Assembly: GCA_035610835.1 (NCBI GenBank)
Contig: CM069446.1
Coordinates: forward strand, 47,221,625 to 47,285,624
Direction: 5' to 3'
Length of the DNA stretch: 64,000 nt
Source: Ophiura sarsii
Taxonomy: Eukaryota > Echinodermata > Ophiuroidea > Amphilepidida > Ophiuridae
The notes beneath the pieces were generated by a model. It did not search any database, was not told the origin of the DNA, and was given only the letters and a program-made list of their open reading frames with translations. The first letter of the stretch is position 1, and each line of letters opens with the position of its first letter. The position numbers and the translations under genes are program-made. Positions 25,209-36,159 of this stretch are shown here, piece after piece.

Positions 25209-25373
25209 TCATTCCATGTCTTCAAATTTGGGCAGGATCCTGGATCTCTTGCGTCGGTTGCACCAAGATGGCCTATCGATGGGATCCATAAAGTAGGAGT
25301 TGCATCCACGGCCTCTCTTCTGTTGCATTTCTGATAACTGAGCAAGCATCTGGTCCATCAGATCACCAGTGTT
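25209..25373 (-). CDS. Terminal coding exon of a disulfide-ring neuropeptide precursor (copy 1)
   Basis: Seen: this 54-residue exon follows an intron ending in a pyrimidine tract and TATAG, and ends in TGA. Residues 1-18 (NTGDLMDQMLAQLSEMQQ) form an amphipathic spacer. Lys-Arg at 19-20 precedes GRGCNSYFMDPIDRPSWCN (21-39), and RRKR (40-43) follows. The tail is SRILPKFEDME. Known: dibasic sites are cut by prohormone convertases, so a secreted peptide with one Cys24-Cys38 ring of 13 enclosed residues is expected; there is no C-terminal Gly for amidation. The same layout recurs on this strand at 34.7 and 52.6 kb, and the acidic tail matches copy 3. Reading the exon in phase 0 keeps the frame open; phase 2 would hit a stop within six codons. 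The signal-peptide exon should lie at higher coordinates but was not found. I do not recognise the family; that it is a peptide hormone is inference. Confidence 0.8.
   Translation of the reverse strand, partial: NTGDLMDQMLAQLSEMQQKRGRGCNSYFMDPIDRPSWCNRRKRSRILPKFEDME
25257..25313 (-). other. Predicted mature peptide 1
   Basis: GRGCNSYFMDPIDRPSWCN lies between Lys-Arg and Arg-Arg-Lys-Arg. It has two cysteines enclosing 13 residues, with MDPI in the first half of the ring and RPSW just before the second Cys. If a carboxypeptidase trims the basic residues, the C terminus is a free Asn. Confidence 0.7.
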
Positions 25374-25400
25374 CTATAATTATAGCAAAAAGAAAGGAAT
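25374..25400 (-). promoter_or_regulatory. Splice acceptor of copy 1
   Basis: On the minus strand a T-rich tract (TTTTTATTCCTTTCTTTTTG) is followed by CTATAATTATAG and then the coding exon. The pyrimidine run and terminal AG support a real 3' splice site. Confidence 0.65.
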
Positions 25401-25751
25401 AAAAACAAAATTTAGGTTAAGTTAAACATGTCTACCGTTCGCATGATATGACTGTTAAGCAGGTATTATGCTGTGCTTTAAAAGGCTGCAATTGCTTCAC
25501 AGGTGATTGGGTTCTTGCGTATAGTTTCGCATCTAATCGGGAATTGTGTCTCTATAGAAGGGTTGTGGATGATCTGATCATAACATGTGTGTTAATACAC
25601 GACTCAGTTAATATGGCCCCCAGTAAATGTGAAACAGGTGAAGCAGCTATGAACAATATCGAGGATAGGGCGTAGTCAACGTAGTCGTAATTGCATACGA
25701 TCAGCAGACCCAGAAACACGAAAAAGAACACTGGATCTAAAATATTTTTTC

Positions 25752-25958
25752 TTAACACTTTCCACGCGGCTATTATTCTTACCATAATACAATACTTATT
25801 TTCCCGAAACTTTCAAAGTATATCTATGTTTTAATGCATTTCTCGTGGCGATTCCATATATCGCAATGACATTTAATTATTTTGACATTTTTGAAACCTT
25901 TTATGAACTTTTGCAACTGTCGTTTGTAGTCGCCGATCGCGCGGAAAGTGGTTGTTAA
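25752..25958 (-). mobile_element. CACTTTCCACGCGG MITE, copy C
   Basis: TTAACACTTTCCACGCGGCT opens it; GCGCGGAAAGTGGTTGTTAA closes it. It lies about 380 bp upstream of the acceptor of peptide exon 1, in the presumed intron. Confidence 0.65.
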
Positions 25959-26952
25959 CCATTTGTAGATCAATAAATTCGTAATAAGATCGCATAAAAT
26001 TATTCATATATCAACATAATCATACTGTTGACATCTCGAAGACTTGAAGATGTACATGTATATATTTCGTGATTCGATCAGAAAATCAGAAAATTAGGGC
26101 AAAACCGTAGCTCAGATTTCGATCGAGTTATTACGTTTTTTCCTCTGATGTTCATATACTATCGACAATCCGACGTAACAATAACATTATCAGTTGTCAT
26201 GAATTAGCGAGTTCTCTAGTCATAGATCTTCAATAGAGGTTGGACCTGATATACTATGTCTGTTTCTCCCACACTTCTAGGATTAGCATGTTTAAAAAGC
26301 CGTATAAACAGTATGGGTATTGATAGTCTATTACGTAACTATCATTCTAATACTAGCTCACGTGATATACAAACAAAGTATATGATAACAAAAGCAACGA
26401 CGACAGTTAAAATATTCTAATATTTGAAAAATATTTTTAAAAATTAATGCACACATTCACAGATGCGATTGATGTAACGCTATTTGTGAAGTTTATAGAC
26501 AATTATTTCACCCAGTTTTTATTACACCTAAACTTGGACCCATAATCGACGGACATTAGCACATCTTTTGAAATCGTTACCAACACATTTAACAATGTCG
26601 GGGAACGTTTTATTTATGGATGTTGAGTATTTCATGACAGGGCGAAATATTACATAGGCATTTTTATATTGAAAGACCTTGGTCGAAGCACACTGCATCA
26701 AAAGAAAATACCAACTTAACCATCCCTGTCTCTAAATACAGTCCTTTGACTATTTAAACTGTACATTTGTATACTTCAAATCAGTAGGGTTCTTAGCTTT
26801 CTCTACAATGTTGCAGCTTATTTCGTGTGAGTTTGATCGAATAGCAATCACAGAGTTTTTGTGGGAGTTAGGACTATTAGTTATAGGGCCAGTCAAATAT
26901 GTCTTAAAGCTTTTATACTTATCCATTAGCGGTAACAGATATTCTCATAACT
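25959..26952. other. No gene seen; possible intron of peptide copy 1
   Basis: AT-rich, no supported feature. Confidence 0.35.
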
Positions 26953-27324
26953 GTAAAACTATAGCTCCAACGTAATAATTTCATATTGTAAAAATTGTGA
27001 AATTTATTTTCTTTAATTTGAGATATCGCTCGTGGTTATCTGACGTAGCAATTGCATAAATGAAAATTGTACTTTGTTTTCGACTTTTAATATTAAAAGT
27101 CGAAAACAAAGTACAATTTTCATTTATGCAATTGCTACGTCAAAACGCGGAATAAAGTGTTAGGTAGGCTATGTATATAGGATCAATGGAAATACCCCCA
27201 ATCCACATCCCCATTGTGTTTTGGGTTTGGACACAAAGCACTGTTAATATTTAGACAATCCTCACAAATTAAAGAGATTTTTTTTCGCTATTTAATATTT
27301 TTAAGTTGGAGCTATAGTTTTAGA
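26953..27324. mobile_element. Foldback MITE with GTAAAACTATAGCTCCAAC ends
   Basis: GTAAAACTATAGCTCCAAC at 26953 is matched inverted at 27305-27323. A perfect palindrome occupies the centre. There is no coding frame. Confidence 0.6.
27041..27142. repeat. Perfect 102-bp palindrome without spacer
   Basis: The left arm starts TGACGTAGCAATTGCATAAA and runs to TTTTAAT; the right arm is its exact reverse complement with no loop (51 + 51 bp, centre TTAATATTAA). I checked the pairing base by base. Confidence 0.9.
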
Positions 27325-29004
27325 GCATATATTACCTGGTAAGTTGCTATGGTCATCACTGTGTGTATAAGCCGTGAATGTGGTGGTTTAATATGTGTGA
27401 ACATAAATGATTGATAGTTATTTCCTAATAGGATATTAGCTTCAGACACAATCAGCCAACAATCTAAGAACAATTATTACACCCGTTAAACAATACTCGA
27501 CATATTGACTTTATCGCCCCCACAATACACCATGTCATGCATTACGAAAAACGTAACTTTGAAGTCCTATCAAACATTTTATTGAATTTCATATATCATA
27601 TTCATCGATTAAACGAAACTACTATTGAAGCCAAATCAACTTTTAATAACGTTATCGGATTTAAGATATTGTGAAGCAAATTAAAACCTATTTAGCAATG
27701 ATAATACAAGAAGATTGACATTGATTCTCAGGCAATGTTATTTAACACGCATACGCCGTTAAATTGGTGTATTCTGATTGCTTTTGAACGAACCAGAATC
27801 AGATATTACGACTCCATTATGTTCTACTGCCTAATCACGTTTATACCGGCGATTTAGCTATTGGCCGGTCATAAATTCTCCGATTCCCATATTAGGCAGG
27901 CTAGTGGTCATGCATATACAGCACCATGTTTATGTATATCTTAAACGATGCCTTGCTTTAGTCGGCAATGGTAGCAGCCTAACAGCCTGATAAACAGACA
28001 GTTTATGGCTTCAGGTCTTTGGGCTGTAATATAAAATGTTAAACCAGTGGAACATGAAGTGACCCAAGAGTACTTAGAATTTATGTCAATAGTCATTGAA
28101 CCAATATGATAAAATTGAAAAATCCGCCTGGTACAAAAGTAGCACAGATAAGTTGCAGATAAAAGGCAAAAACAGTAGCAACAACAAAATACTTAAGTAA
28201 AACAAATACATGTATAGCACATTACTGCGTAACGTCTGCTTATGTAGCCACATAATCATGTTGATTCAAATTGCTGTCACATAATGCGACAAGATCTTCA
28301 ATAGCAAAATACAATGAAACCCATACGAGGCAAAACAACAAAAGACAAATACAAAAAATAAACACATATAGCAGCAAAGCGGCGTTCTTAGCAACATGTT
28401 AACGGCACCATTCGAAGCAATTGAGAGCATTTTTGTAGGTATGACCATGACTGAATTTACGGTACATGCGATATCATATCAACACTACAGTGACATCCTC
28501 ACATCACCAACAACATTTGGCGCATTCTTTTTAGAAGTCACTATACCTGACGGTTTCGATAAACTTAGATCTTGCCGATTCAGTCCTGGAATACTAGCAC
28601 AACTGTAGTTACCCGTCGTCCAAGCTTCGAGATTCTTTTCATCATAATAATCCTACTAATTTCTGGAAATTACAGCAATATTTTGTGGTTTCAAAGGTAA
28701 AGGTAGAGAAGGATACTGTTTTGTAGATAAAAACTCCTAGCCTAATCATAGCGTAATTGGAAACCATCCAAACCGTTTAATGTATCACTTTTCAGGTCTG
28801 ACATTTCCATTTCCAATTAAAATTGTATCCACAGTAAGTTTGAGTGATGATGAAAATGTAGATACACAATATACAACACATGTTTATACATATTTGGGAA
28901 CATTGTCGGTCTCAGGCACGGATACATGTTACGGTAGAATAACTTATATTGAAGTTGCAACAAGGCCCTTAATTCTACCGTGTAATTGGTGTATATTTGA
29001 AACC
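27325..29004. other. No gene proven
   Basis: A plus-strand frame at 28396-28608 contains FFLEVTIPDGFDKL, and a minus-strand frame at 28266-28448 has a hydrophobic stretch starting MLLRTPLCCYMCLFFVFVFC. The latter looks like a signal peptide, but no donor in a phase compatible with peptide exon 1 was found. Confidence 0.3.
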
Positions 29005-29204
29005 TTAACACTTTCCACGGGGCAGCTGCAGACGACATTCCAACATTACATAAAATGTTTCAAAAAATGTAAACATTGTTAAATGTCATAACCATATTTG
29101 GAATCACCAGGTGAAATGCATTGGAATAAGTACAAACATGCCTAGTATTGGTTCAGTAATCCTTGAGATAGACTTAAAACTAATAGCCGCATGGAAAGTG
29201 TTAA
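29005..29204 (+). mobile_element. CACTTTCCACGCGG MITE, copy D
   Basis: TTAACACTTTCCACGGGGCA opens it; AATAGCCGCATGGAAAGTGT then TAAG closes it. The interior matches copies E and F (CATATTTGGAATCACCA, CATGCCTAGTATTGGTTCAG). Confidence 0.75.
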
Positions 29205-30901
29205 GAATCTGAGACCCGTTTATATTTGATTTAATGCCCCATATGCGCAACTGCAATAAGGAAAAAAGAATCACTGAAAGTACCCAAACAGCTGTGGTGA
29301 CGTCACCGGCACCGAATTAAACCCAGACAATTGCAACAGATGATTGGGGTTTGCGGACTATGTGAAACGGCAGCCTGCGTTTCCTTTAGAGAGCAATAAT
29401 GGTTAGCAACGTGCCAGCTATAGCTTTATTTGCTTGAATGTTTATACAAAATGCACCAACTGCGACAACAGTATTGATACAATTATGTTCTATGTCTTCA
29501 CGGCGTTGAGGTAAACATGATAAATACATTAAATTCTTGGTCTTTTATTATCCTTATATGAGAGATATTCACATACATTTTTTAAAACGCTTTAGCTTTA
29601 AAAAGCTTGATATCGATCAAAATGGTTTATTCTTTAAAATGCAACTGCAGACAAGCATCCATTATGTTTACATTAATATTTCTTCCTAGCATTAACAAAA
29701 ATTGTTAATGTAGTTACTAGCGACTACATTAGCATTGTTAGATATTACAAGTATATTAATATCAAGGTGCGAGTTTGTAACCTGATTGTAACCCAATTCT
29801 TGATGCACCCCAGGATGCTTCACTTTCATCACATTACCACTGATTTCTGTCACCAGTGTCTACTGGTTCCCATCGACATAGCAGTGCAAGGAAATGCTTA
29901 TAAAGATATTAAACGAGGATCTTTAAGAAAATCCTGTTGCAAATAATATGATTGATGGGTCTATAATACAGTACTCTCTTGATTTTCTTAAATACCCTAT
30001 ATTTTTATTAATACAAGTTTTAGTTGGGATTCAACTTCTTTCATATTTGTGGCCAAGTTTACCCTATCTGCACCATGTATTACTATGGTAGAGGTCAGAC
30101 GACCAACAGCTGTTAATTACTTTAACACATGTTTATTTTGGTGATAAGCCCTGCTGATACTGTAGGGGCGCTAAGAATGATGGGGTACATCAAGAAATCT
30201 TCTTAATTTGATCGAAAAGCAATCACCATATTAAGCGTTCTGTACTAGAGTAGTATGACTTGAATTCCGTGTCTTAGTTTATTCTAGGTATAAATATAAA
30301 CTGGATCGGTGACGTTTCATTTTTTTTAAATGTCCAATTACATTGAAAATAAAATACATGTTATTATCAAGGTATTGTAAAATGTATATCCTCCATTGTG
30401 AAAATCCAATGATACAATTTATGAGGGTTAATATTGGAAAGTAACAGAACAAATATTAAATGTTAAGTATAAAAAATACCCATTACCCAATTCATATCAT
30501 CTGTATTTATTAAGTTTTTTGGGGTAATATTATCATGCTTGAAATTGTCATTGATTGCAATTATTCTTAATTTCATAGCGGTAGCTCTTTAGTCACAGAT
30601 CATTAGCCGTTCGATATCACTGTGAGAAGGTACTTTGTGGAACGGTTCGCGCCATATCGACCTGGTTATTATTTTTAGCGCCCGTTAATGTAAGCAATAA
30701 CATGCTAACATTTCGTCCTACTCTTGACACGCATGTTAGTTCATTACAATGTCTTCTTGTTTATACAGACACCGATTTCAAAGGTCGATTGCCGAGACTT
30801 CTTTGACTATGTTTAAGTCTGTAACCAGGTAAATTAAAATTGTCCATGCCTAATATAATACGGTCAATTGCACTGATATAGTACATGTATATCAAATTAA
30901 A
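29205..30901. other. No gene seen; possible intron
   Basis: AT-rich, with short local hairpins only (for example TAGCATTAACAAAAATTGTTAATG near 29686). Confidence 0.35.
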
Positions 30902-31048
30902 GGGCACAGCAGACTCCACAACGCTCCAACGTTGAGCGCAAGCGTTGAGCACCGTTGACCAATCAGACTGCGTCATTCGGTTGTGGTGGAGCTACTACGC
31001 ATGTGTGAGAGCGCAAAGAGTTCGAGCGTTGTGGAGTCTACTGAGCCC
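30902..31048. mobile_element. Small MITE with CAGACTCCACAACGCTC ends
   Basis: GGGCACAGCAGACTCCACAA at the left is matched inverted, with 2-3 mismatches, at 31024-31048. It is 147 bp long and GC-richer than its surroundings. Confidence 0.55.
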
Positions 31049-31204
31049 TTCGAGGCTGCTTCCCTAACTAGAAAACATCGGCTCCATATTAGCTTTGACT
31101 GACCTTAATTTGAACAACGACTACTGTCTACTGTACCGCGTAACCTAATTAAGATAATAAATTGAATTTATATTTTGTATTATCCTTTTATAAACATGGT
31201 ATGG

Positions 31205-32028
31205 ATAGGGGAGAGCGGGAAGTGTTCGCCCCATTTTCATTTGAAGCGGCCTAGAGATGTCAGTTTTAAAGATTGAATGGACCTTTTGATAGAATGATAT
31301 CTTGGCTATATATGACCATACTATCAGTACCCTAGGCCTTACTTTAAAGGCATGAGTAAAGGATAAAGACAGGTGTCTCAAAATGGTGAACTTGCCCCAT
31401 CCATTATAGGCCGGGGCAAGTTCGCCATGGGCTCAGAATTAAGCTTCATGAAGTATTATGTATCAAATAGATATACACATTCAGTACACATTTTGATTTT
31501 CTTCCATTTTTTTTTATGGGGTACAAAATGTAAGGGTGAGGTCATTTTCGGGGAATATTCGTTTAGAATTTTAAAATGATATTTAAAACCACATTTTAAA
31601 ACATTATCTTCTAATTTTAGTGCTACTCTATTTCCAGATAGCTATTTTTGTCTTTACAAATAGGCCACAGGAGCAGATTTACTTAATCGTGTAAATCCCC
31701 ACGGGCGAGAATGCCCCATCATCAAAAGACGAATTCCACAAGTATTCCACATACACCAATCCATTAATGTACCTTTATTTACATTAAAATCTTCTGTACG
31801 AGAAAATAATATCGAAAATGGAAGACACTTCATTTTTGTGATGTAAAACTAGTTTTTAGATGATCATTTGACAAACATTATACAGAGATCTGCCATGTTA
31901 ATGTGGGAAGCTCGCAACAAACAGCTGGATATAGTGGCTGTTCGTCAAATTGAACCAGTGGCCGCAATGATGATATTCACGTGGTGGGCGAACCTGCCCC
32001 GAGGATGTACACGCCCGCTCTCCCCTAT
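31205..32028. mobile_element. Element with ATAGGGGAGAGCGGG ends
   Basis: ATAGGGGAGAGCGGG opens it and CCCGCTCTCCCCTAT closes it, with related GCGAAC/GTTCGC and GGGGCA strings further in. About 820 bp, no convincing ORF. Confidence 0.55.
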
Positions 32029-32568
32029 ACATATATTGGGAATATAATTTCACATAACCTTTAAAAGCTAACAATACATTTCATTGGTCCGCTTTTATAA
32101 TGTTTTATTTCTCTTGTTTACAGTCTTGTCTTTTTGTATACTTCTGGTCAGTGACAAATTAAACCTGAATCGTAAAAAACGTTAGGCTGACGTGAGCACA
32201 TAATATGATGTCTATAGTTGGTTTTATAATGATTCAAATATTACAGTTTTAAAGAATTTAGAAGTCCAATATATTATTTACAATTAACACACACCTACAT
32301 AAGTCACACTTTGAAAACAAACTTTAACATCAAACTTGGAATGCGCAGTTGAACATAAGTATAATGAATTTGCTGACGATTCCACGAGTATCGTGAAAGG
32401 CTATTTTCGATATTAAGTCAAGATATTAACGTTCATTTGATGAAGATTCTACTGGATACTCTTATAACGATCAGTTTTGATATTTGATATGTTACCTGGT
32501 TGGTAGTCGTTTACGTTGTGGTCAGTCATTGTCCGCGAATACAAATATTTGATTTGTATTACAGGTTA
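32029..32568. other. No gene seen
   Basis: AT-rich spacer. Confidence 0.4.
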
Positions 32569-32896
32569 TACACCTATCAGTTGTAAGACGCACTATACGG
32601 CCCCCGGGAGTGGTGCGTCACTTTACCGAGGTGCGTCAACTTCTCATGTACCATGACGCACCCTGTGTCAAAAAAACGACGGACCATTGCCATCCAAATA
32701 CGCACCCTCAGTCAACTATCAGCCCATTCGCACCCATGTAAAGTGACGGACCTTTACGCACCCTCCGTCATTTTTTGGACGGACCAAAGGCTGCCACTGA
32801 CGTACCCTCCGTCAAGAATTATTGGTAAACGACGCACCCACGACGCACCTCTCCCGGGGGTCGTATAGTGCGTCTTATATACAAGTGATAGGTGTA
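32569..32896. mobile_element. MITE with TACACCTATCA ends and internal GACGCACC repeats
   Basis: TACACCTATCAGTTGTAAGA then CGCACTATACGGCCCCCGGG at the left is matched inverted at the right for about 55 bp. Between the arms GACGCACC/GACGGACC words recur many times. Confidence 0.65.
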
Positions 32897-32955
32897 TTAT
32901 TGTTACTCTTGTTGATTTAATGCACAGAGATCTTGAAAATAAATTCAATATTATA

Positions 32956-33988
32956 CAGGGTGTCTCAAAAAAAACCGTGCACGTGTTTACCCAACTTATT
33001 GACCATGAAATTCTAGAATTTGGTGTTACAATTGTATACATATTGATAGACTAAACACTTAGCTTTCATATGCCGTTTATTTCATCTAATTTGGTTTCGT
33101 CAATCCTGAGATATGATCAATTAACTAAAGCTACCTAAAATCGAAGTTGTGCCACTTTTACGGAAAGAATGCTAAAAGATAAGCATTAAAACCCTCGTCC
33201 TCTTAACGGAGGGTGGTCGCCGATTGCGCTAGAACGCAAAAAACAGTGACCTAGGGCGTCTAGGTGATCGCTTTTACATTCCCTGCGCTCATTTTGACGA
33301 AAACAAATTGAGGCTGCCACCTTACCCGGAGGTAGGGTAAGCCGTCAAAGTCCGATTGTAGGGGGGTGGTTGCCACCTTACTTTTTTGTTTTAAATCGCC
33401 ATTTAAAAAAATATTTTCATTGTATGTTCCTGAAATATTTTAGCATAGGCCTATGTTAGAAACACCATTTCCATCACTTATAAGCAAAAAATCGGGTGAA
33501 ATTCCGATATTTAGAACTTTTTTGGCGAAGATTTCTATGATATTTCACTGTCCAGCGAATACGGCGGGATTTTGAGGTCGGCCATGTTTGGTGACGTCAT
33601 TGTGACGTCATGCGTGGGATGTTTGTACTTGTTTTAGTATGTATGGATAGAGGGAACCTCTAGCTATAACATGATACCCAAATAAGCATACTCTGCATTT
33701 TAGATTGGATTTTTGTAGGGGGTGGTAACCCCGGTGGTAACAACCCCTCTCTCCGGAGTAACCCTTTCTATTCATTGCAAACTGTAAAGTGGCACAACGT
33801 TGACTTTAGGTAGCTTTAGTTAATTGGTCATATCTCAAGATTGACAAATCCAAATCAGATAAAATAAACGGAATATGAAAGCTAACCGTTATGGCTATCA
33901 CTATGTATACAATTGTTACACCAAATTTTATAAGTTCACGGTCAATAAGCTGGGTAAACACGTGCACGGTTTTTTTTGAGACACCCTG
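32956..33988. mobile_element. CAGGGTGTCTC element, 1033 bp, with about 200-bp inverted arms
   Basis: CAGGGTGTCTCAAAAAAAAC and its inverse end the element, with TA on both sides. Arms remain alignable to AAGTTGTGCCACTTTA / AAAGTGGCACAACGTT. No transposase frame. The TA target and CAGGG end fit Tc1/mariner-type derivatives. Confidence 0.75.
33592..33610. promoter_or_regulatory. Two perfect CRE sites
   Basis: TGACGTCA occurs at 33592-33599 and 33603-33610, 11 bp apart, inside the CAGGGTGTCTC element. Known: CREB/ATF bind this octamer. Whether these copies act is unknown. Confidence 0.4.
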
Positions 33989-34742
33989 TATGTTACCGTC
34001 CACAACGAAAGCCAATACAACACTATTAGTCAAAAAAAGTCAAACATTTTGAAATTGAGATTGTTTGAAAATCGTGCTGGTAAAACCCTTTTTTAATCAC
34101 TCTACAAAATGTCCGAATGATAAACACGTCAGAAAATGGTGAAATTCTTGTATGTTCTGGGGTAGTGGTACTCTAAACCTATCTAACTGGCATCTTTGAA
34201 GTCATTTTTCTCAAAATAACCCCTTTGAGAGTCGAGTGGTACATCGGCCAATAACTTGGTCAAGTAAGGTATCATTGTAAAGCTAAAGGTCTGTTCTCTA
34301 AAGATATGCATATAACTCCAAAAGTAACATTAGCTACTTTGCACCTGGTTCGAGGTCACATATGCGCATGATTTACAAAATTGAAATTGGTTAAAAATAA
34401 CGTTAGGTCAATTATGACCACGCCCTTGATATTGTAGCTCATACTCGTTGACAGTGACTGGTGGACTCTTACTTTCTCATTGGATAACATTTCTACATCG
34501 GAGTTATTCTAACGATCGCCACAATGTGTTCAATTACATTCTTTTCACGGAATATTCTAAAAAGTCTGAGTATACCCAGTAGTATGCCACCTCTCATTAA
34601 ATGCACATGCAGCCTGATGTCTTTCAAATATACAATACAAAGTACAAACATCAACAAGAAGAGCATGTAGATCCGTATGCCTTGTAAAATCTGATTCATC
34701 ACGCATTTCTTAGTCGCATACGAAAGTAAATATTCTCGTGTC
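33989..34742. other. Possible 3' flank of peptide exon copy 2
   Basis: No coding feature is supported. A hydrophobic minus-strand stretch MLFLLMFVLCIVYLKDIRLH near 34600-34660 looks signal-peptide-like, but no suitable donor was found. Confidence 0.3.
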
Positions 34743-34985
34743 TCATGATCGTTTGCACCACGAGGGTCGATCGATAGGATCCATATATGCAGACCCGTTG
34801 CAACCATTCGATCTCTTTGCAGCTAAACGCTTCAGCTCATTATATGTGTTTGCTAATGATCGCTTGCGGGCGCACCACGGGGCTCGTCCTACGTCCATGA
34901 GGTCAATTACGGAGCAACCACTGCCTCTTTTATCCAGCGCCATTTTCTGCAGGTCTTCTAACATCTGTATAACATGTCCTGTATC
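34743..34985 (-). CDS. Terminal coding exon of a disulfide-ring neuropeptide precursor with two peptide copies (copy 2)
   Basis: Seen: 80 residues follow an acceptor ending TTCTTATACAG. The opening DTGHVIQMLEDLQKMALDKR aligns with NTGDLMDQMLAQLSEMQQKR of copy 1. Residues 21-39 are GSGCSVIDLMDVGRAPWCA, followed by RKR. A spacer SLANTYNELKRLAAKR leads to SNGCNGSAYMDPIDRPSWC (59-77), then KRS and TGA. This exon therefore holds an internal duplication of spacer, Lys-Arg and ring peptide. The second peptide is nearly identical to copy 1 from MDPI to the last Cys, while the first has changed to MDVGRAPW. The acidic tail of copies 1 and 3 is missing; the frame stops right after Lys-Arg-Ser. Inference: one precursor releases two related ring peptides. 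The upstream exon with the signal peptide was not found. Confidence 0.8.
   Translation of the reverse strand, partial: DTGHVIQMLEDLQKMALDKRGSGCSVIDLMDVGRAPWCARKRSLANTYNELKRLAAKRSNGCNGSAYMDPIDRPSWCKRS
34755..34811 (-). other. Predicted mature peptide 2b
   Basis: SNGCNGSAYMDPIDRPSWC is bounded by Lys-Arg on both sides, with only Ser before the stop. Its ring encloses 14 residues, one more than peptide 1, and ends in the same MDPIDRPSWC string. Confidence 0.7.
34869..34925 (-). other. Predicted mature peptide 2a
   Basis: GSGCSVIDLMDVGRAPWCA is bounded by Lys-Arg and Arg-Lys-Arg. The ring encloses 13 residues as in peptide 1, but Pro-Ile of MDPI is replaced by Val-Gly and RPSW by RAPW. Confidence 0.7.
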
Positions 34986-35010
34986 CTGTATAAGAAAGAT
35001 CATAGAAAAA
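34986..35010 (-). promoter_or_regulatory. Splice acceptor of copy 2
   Basis: On the minus strand the sequence reads TTTTTTCTATGATCTTTCTT then ATACAG, directly before the GAT codon that matches the first codon of the other two exons in position. This is a typical pyrimidine-rich acceptor. Confidence 0.65.
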
Positions 35011-36159
35011 AGCCCTATGTATATATAATATGTATTTATAGGATCCTTTAGGCGCAACTTCTATTGAATATGTTTTTTTGAAACGTGCATCTCGTTGATA
35101 ATTTGGTGAGCCACGCCAAAGGCACTAGACATAACATTGAATTGATAATTGAATGTACTTTAATTTATATTTACGCGCTCATTGAGGTGGCAAGATTTGA
35201 TTAAGTGCAACTTGCGTAAGAAACTAAGAGTTGAGAAAAATGCACTTGTTATAACTCATTATTTTCGTCATGTAACAATCTCAATTAGCACAACGTTTGC
35301 AATTAGTTTACAGTGCGGTATCAAACGCCTCTCGATTACCACCTTTCCGACAACCAGTTCTATTTAATAAAAAGCTATAAACAATGCCGTTATTCTCATT
35401 CTTTAACAGTCATATTTATAGACATTTAACTGTTAACATTAGAACCTTTTTTATTGCCCACGTGTGCCAACCTTATTTCTGTTTGTATCGAATAACTCAC
35501 AATCACAATACCATCCAATCCGATGCGGTGAGTACGTCATGCGACAGCACATTGCGTGACATAAACACGCAGAAAAAATGCGGTAGGCGCACTACAGAAG
35601 TGGGAGTTACTACAACGCACCTCACGAGGGTGGTAGCACCACGAAATTTAAGCTCGCCTATCGGATTTATACTGTTTCATAATTGTGCCGATTTTCTCGA
35701 GAACCAATGAAGATCGCTTTTAAACTTTCTTAGCCGCCGAAGTATTAAAAACAAAATACATTGACTTAGAAATATTCCCCGACCGACAGTTTTCTGTCTG
35801 CCAGAGGGCTCTGTTTTAGATCCTTAGGTTCACCTTCATTCATTGTTGCTTGCACGCATGGTAATAGAAAATATTACCTTTGCGACTACAGTATAAGTCT
35901 TTCGTACAAGTCACTTGTACGTATGATACATACTGTACTAGTTTCGCAAAGTCTCCTGCTATATTCTCACATATATCTTGAAATCGTTTTTAAATTGACA
36001 AAAAATGATGAAAACCTTGACCTTAACCGAATACGAATGGGAATAAAACGCAATTGTTTACGTATACTTAATGACACAGGAGAGAAGCGTTAGACTACTG
36101 CATCGTCCCACGGCTGATTTAAACATGTGATTGTGATTAGCGTACACATAGGTATTATA
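35011..36159. other. Possible intron; one small palindromic repeat
   Basis: CTTTGCGACTACAGTATAAG through TTGTACGTATGATACATACT (35878-35955) is a partly palindromic repeat with an inverted copy at 60085-60170. No exon is supported. Confidence 0.4.

Noticed and set aside
25552..25785. Hydrophobic minus-strand frame just upstream of peptide exon 1
   Set aside because: It begins inside the CACTTTCCACGCGG MITE and has no convincing donor; the hydrophobicity reflects T-rich sequence.
28266..28448. Signal-peptide exon for peptide copy 1 (MLLRTPLCCYMCLFFVFVFC)
   Set aside because: The nearest GT (TCGTATGG) would splice in phase 2, which puts a stop early in exon copy 1. The hydrophobic stretch may be chance in T-rich DNA.
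28396..28608. Plus-strand EVTIPDG frame as a homologue of the EVTIPEG frame at 48 kb
   Set aside because: Only seven residues match, the strands are opposite and no shared flank exists; chance is more likely.
34493..34807. 104-residue minus-strand frame with a hydrophobic MLFLLMFVLCIVYL stretch as a peptide-gene start
   Set aside because: Its first part overlaps peptide 2b in another frame, it has no in-phase donor, and it lies downstream of the exon it would need to precede.
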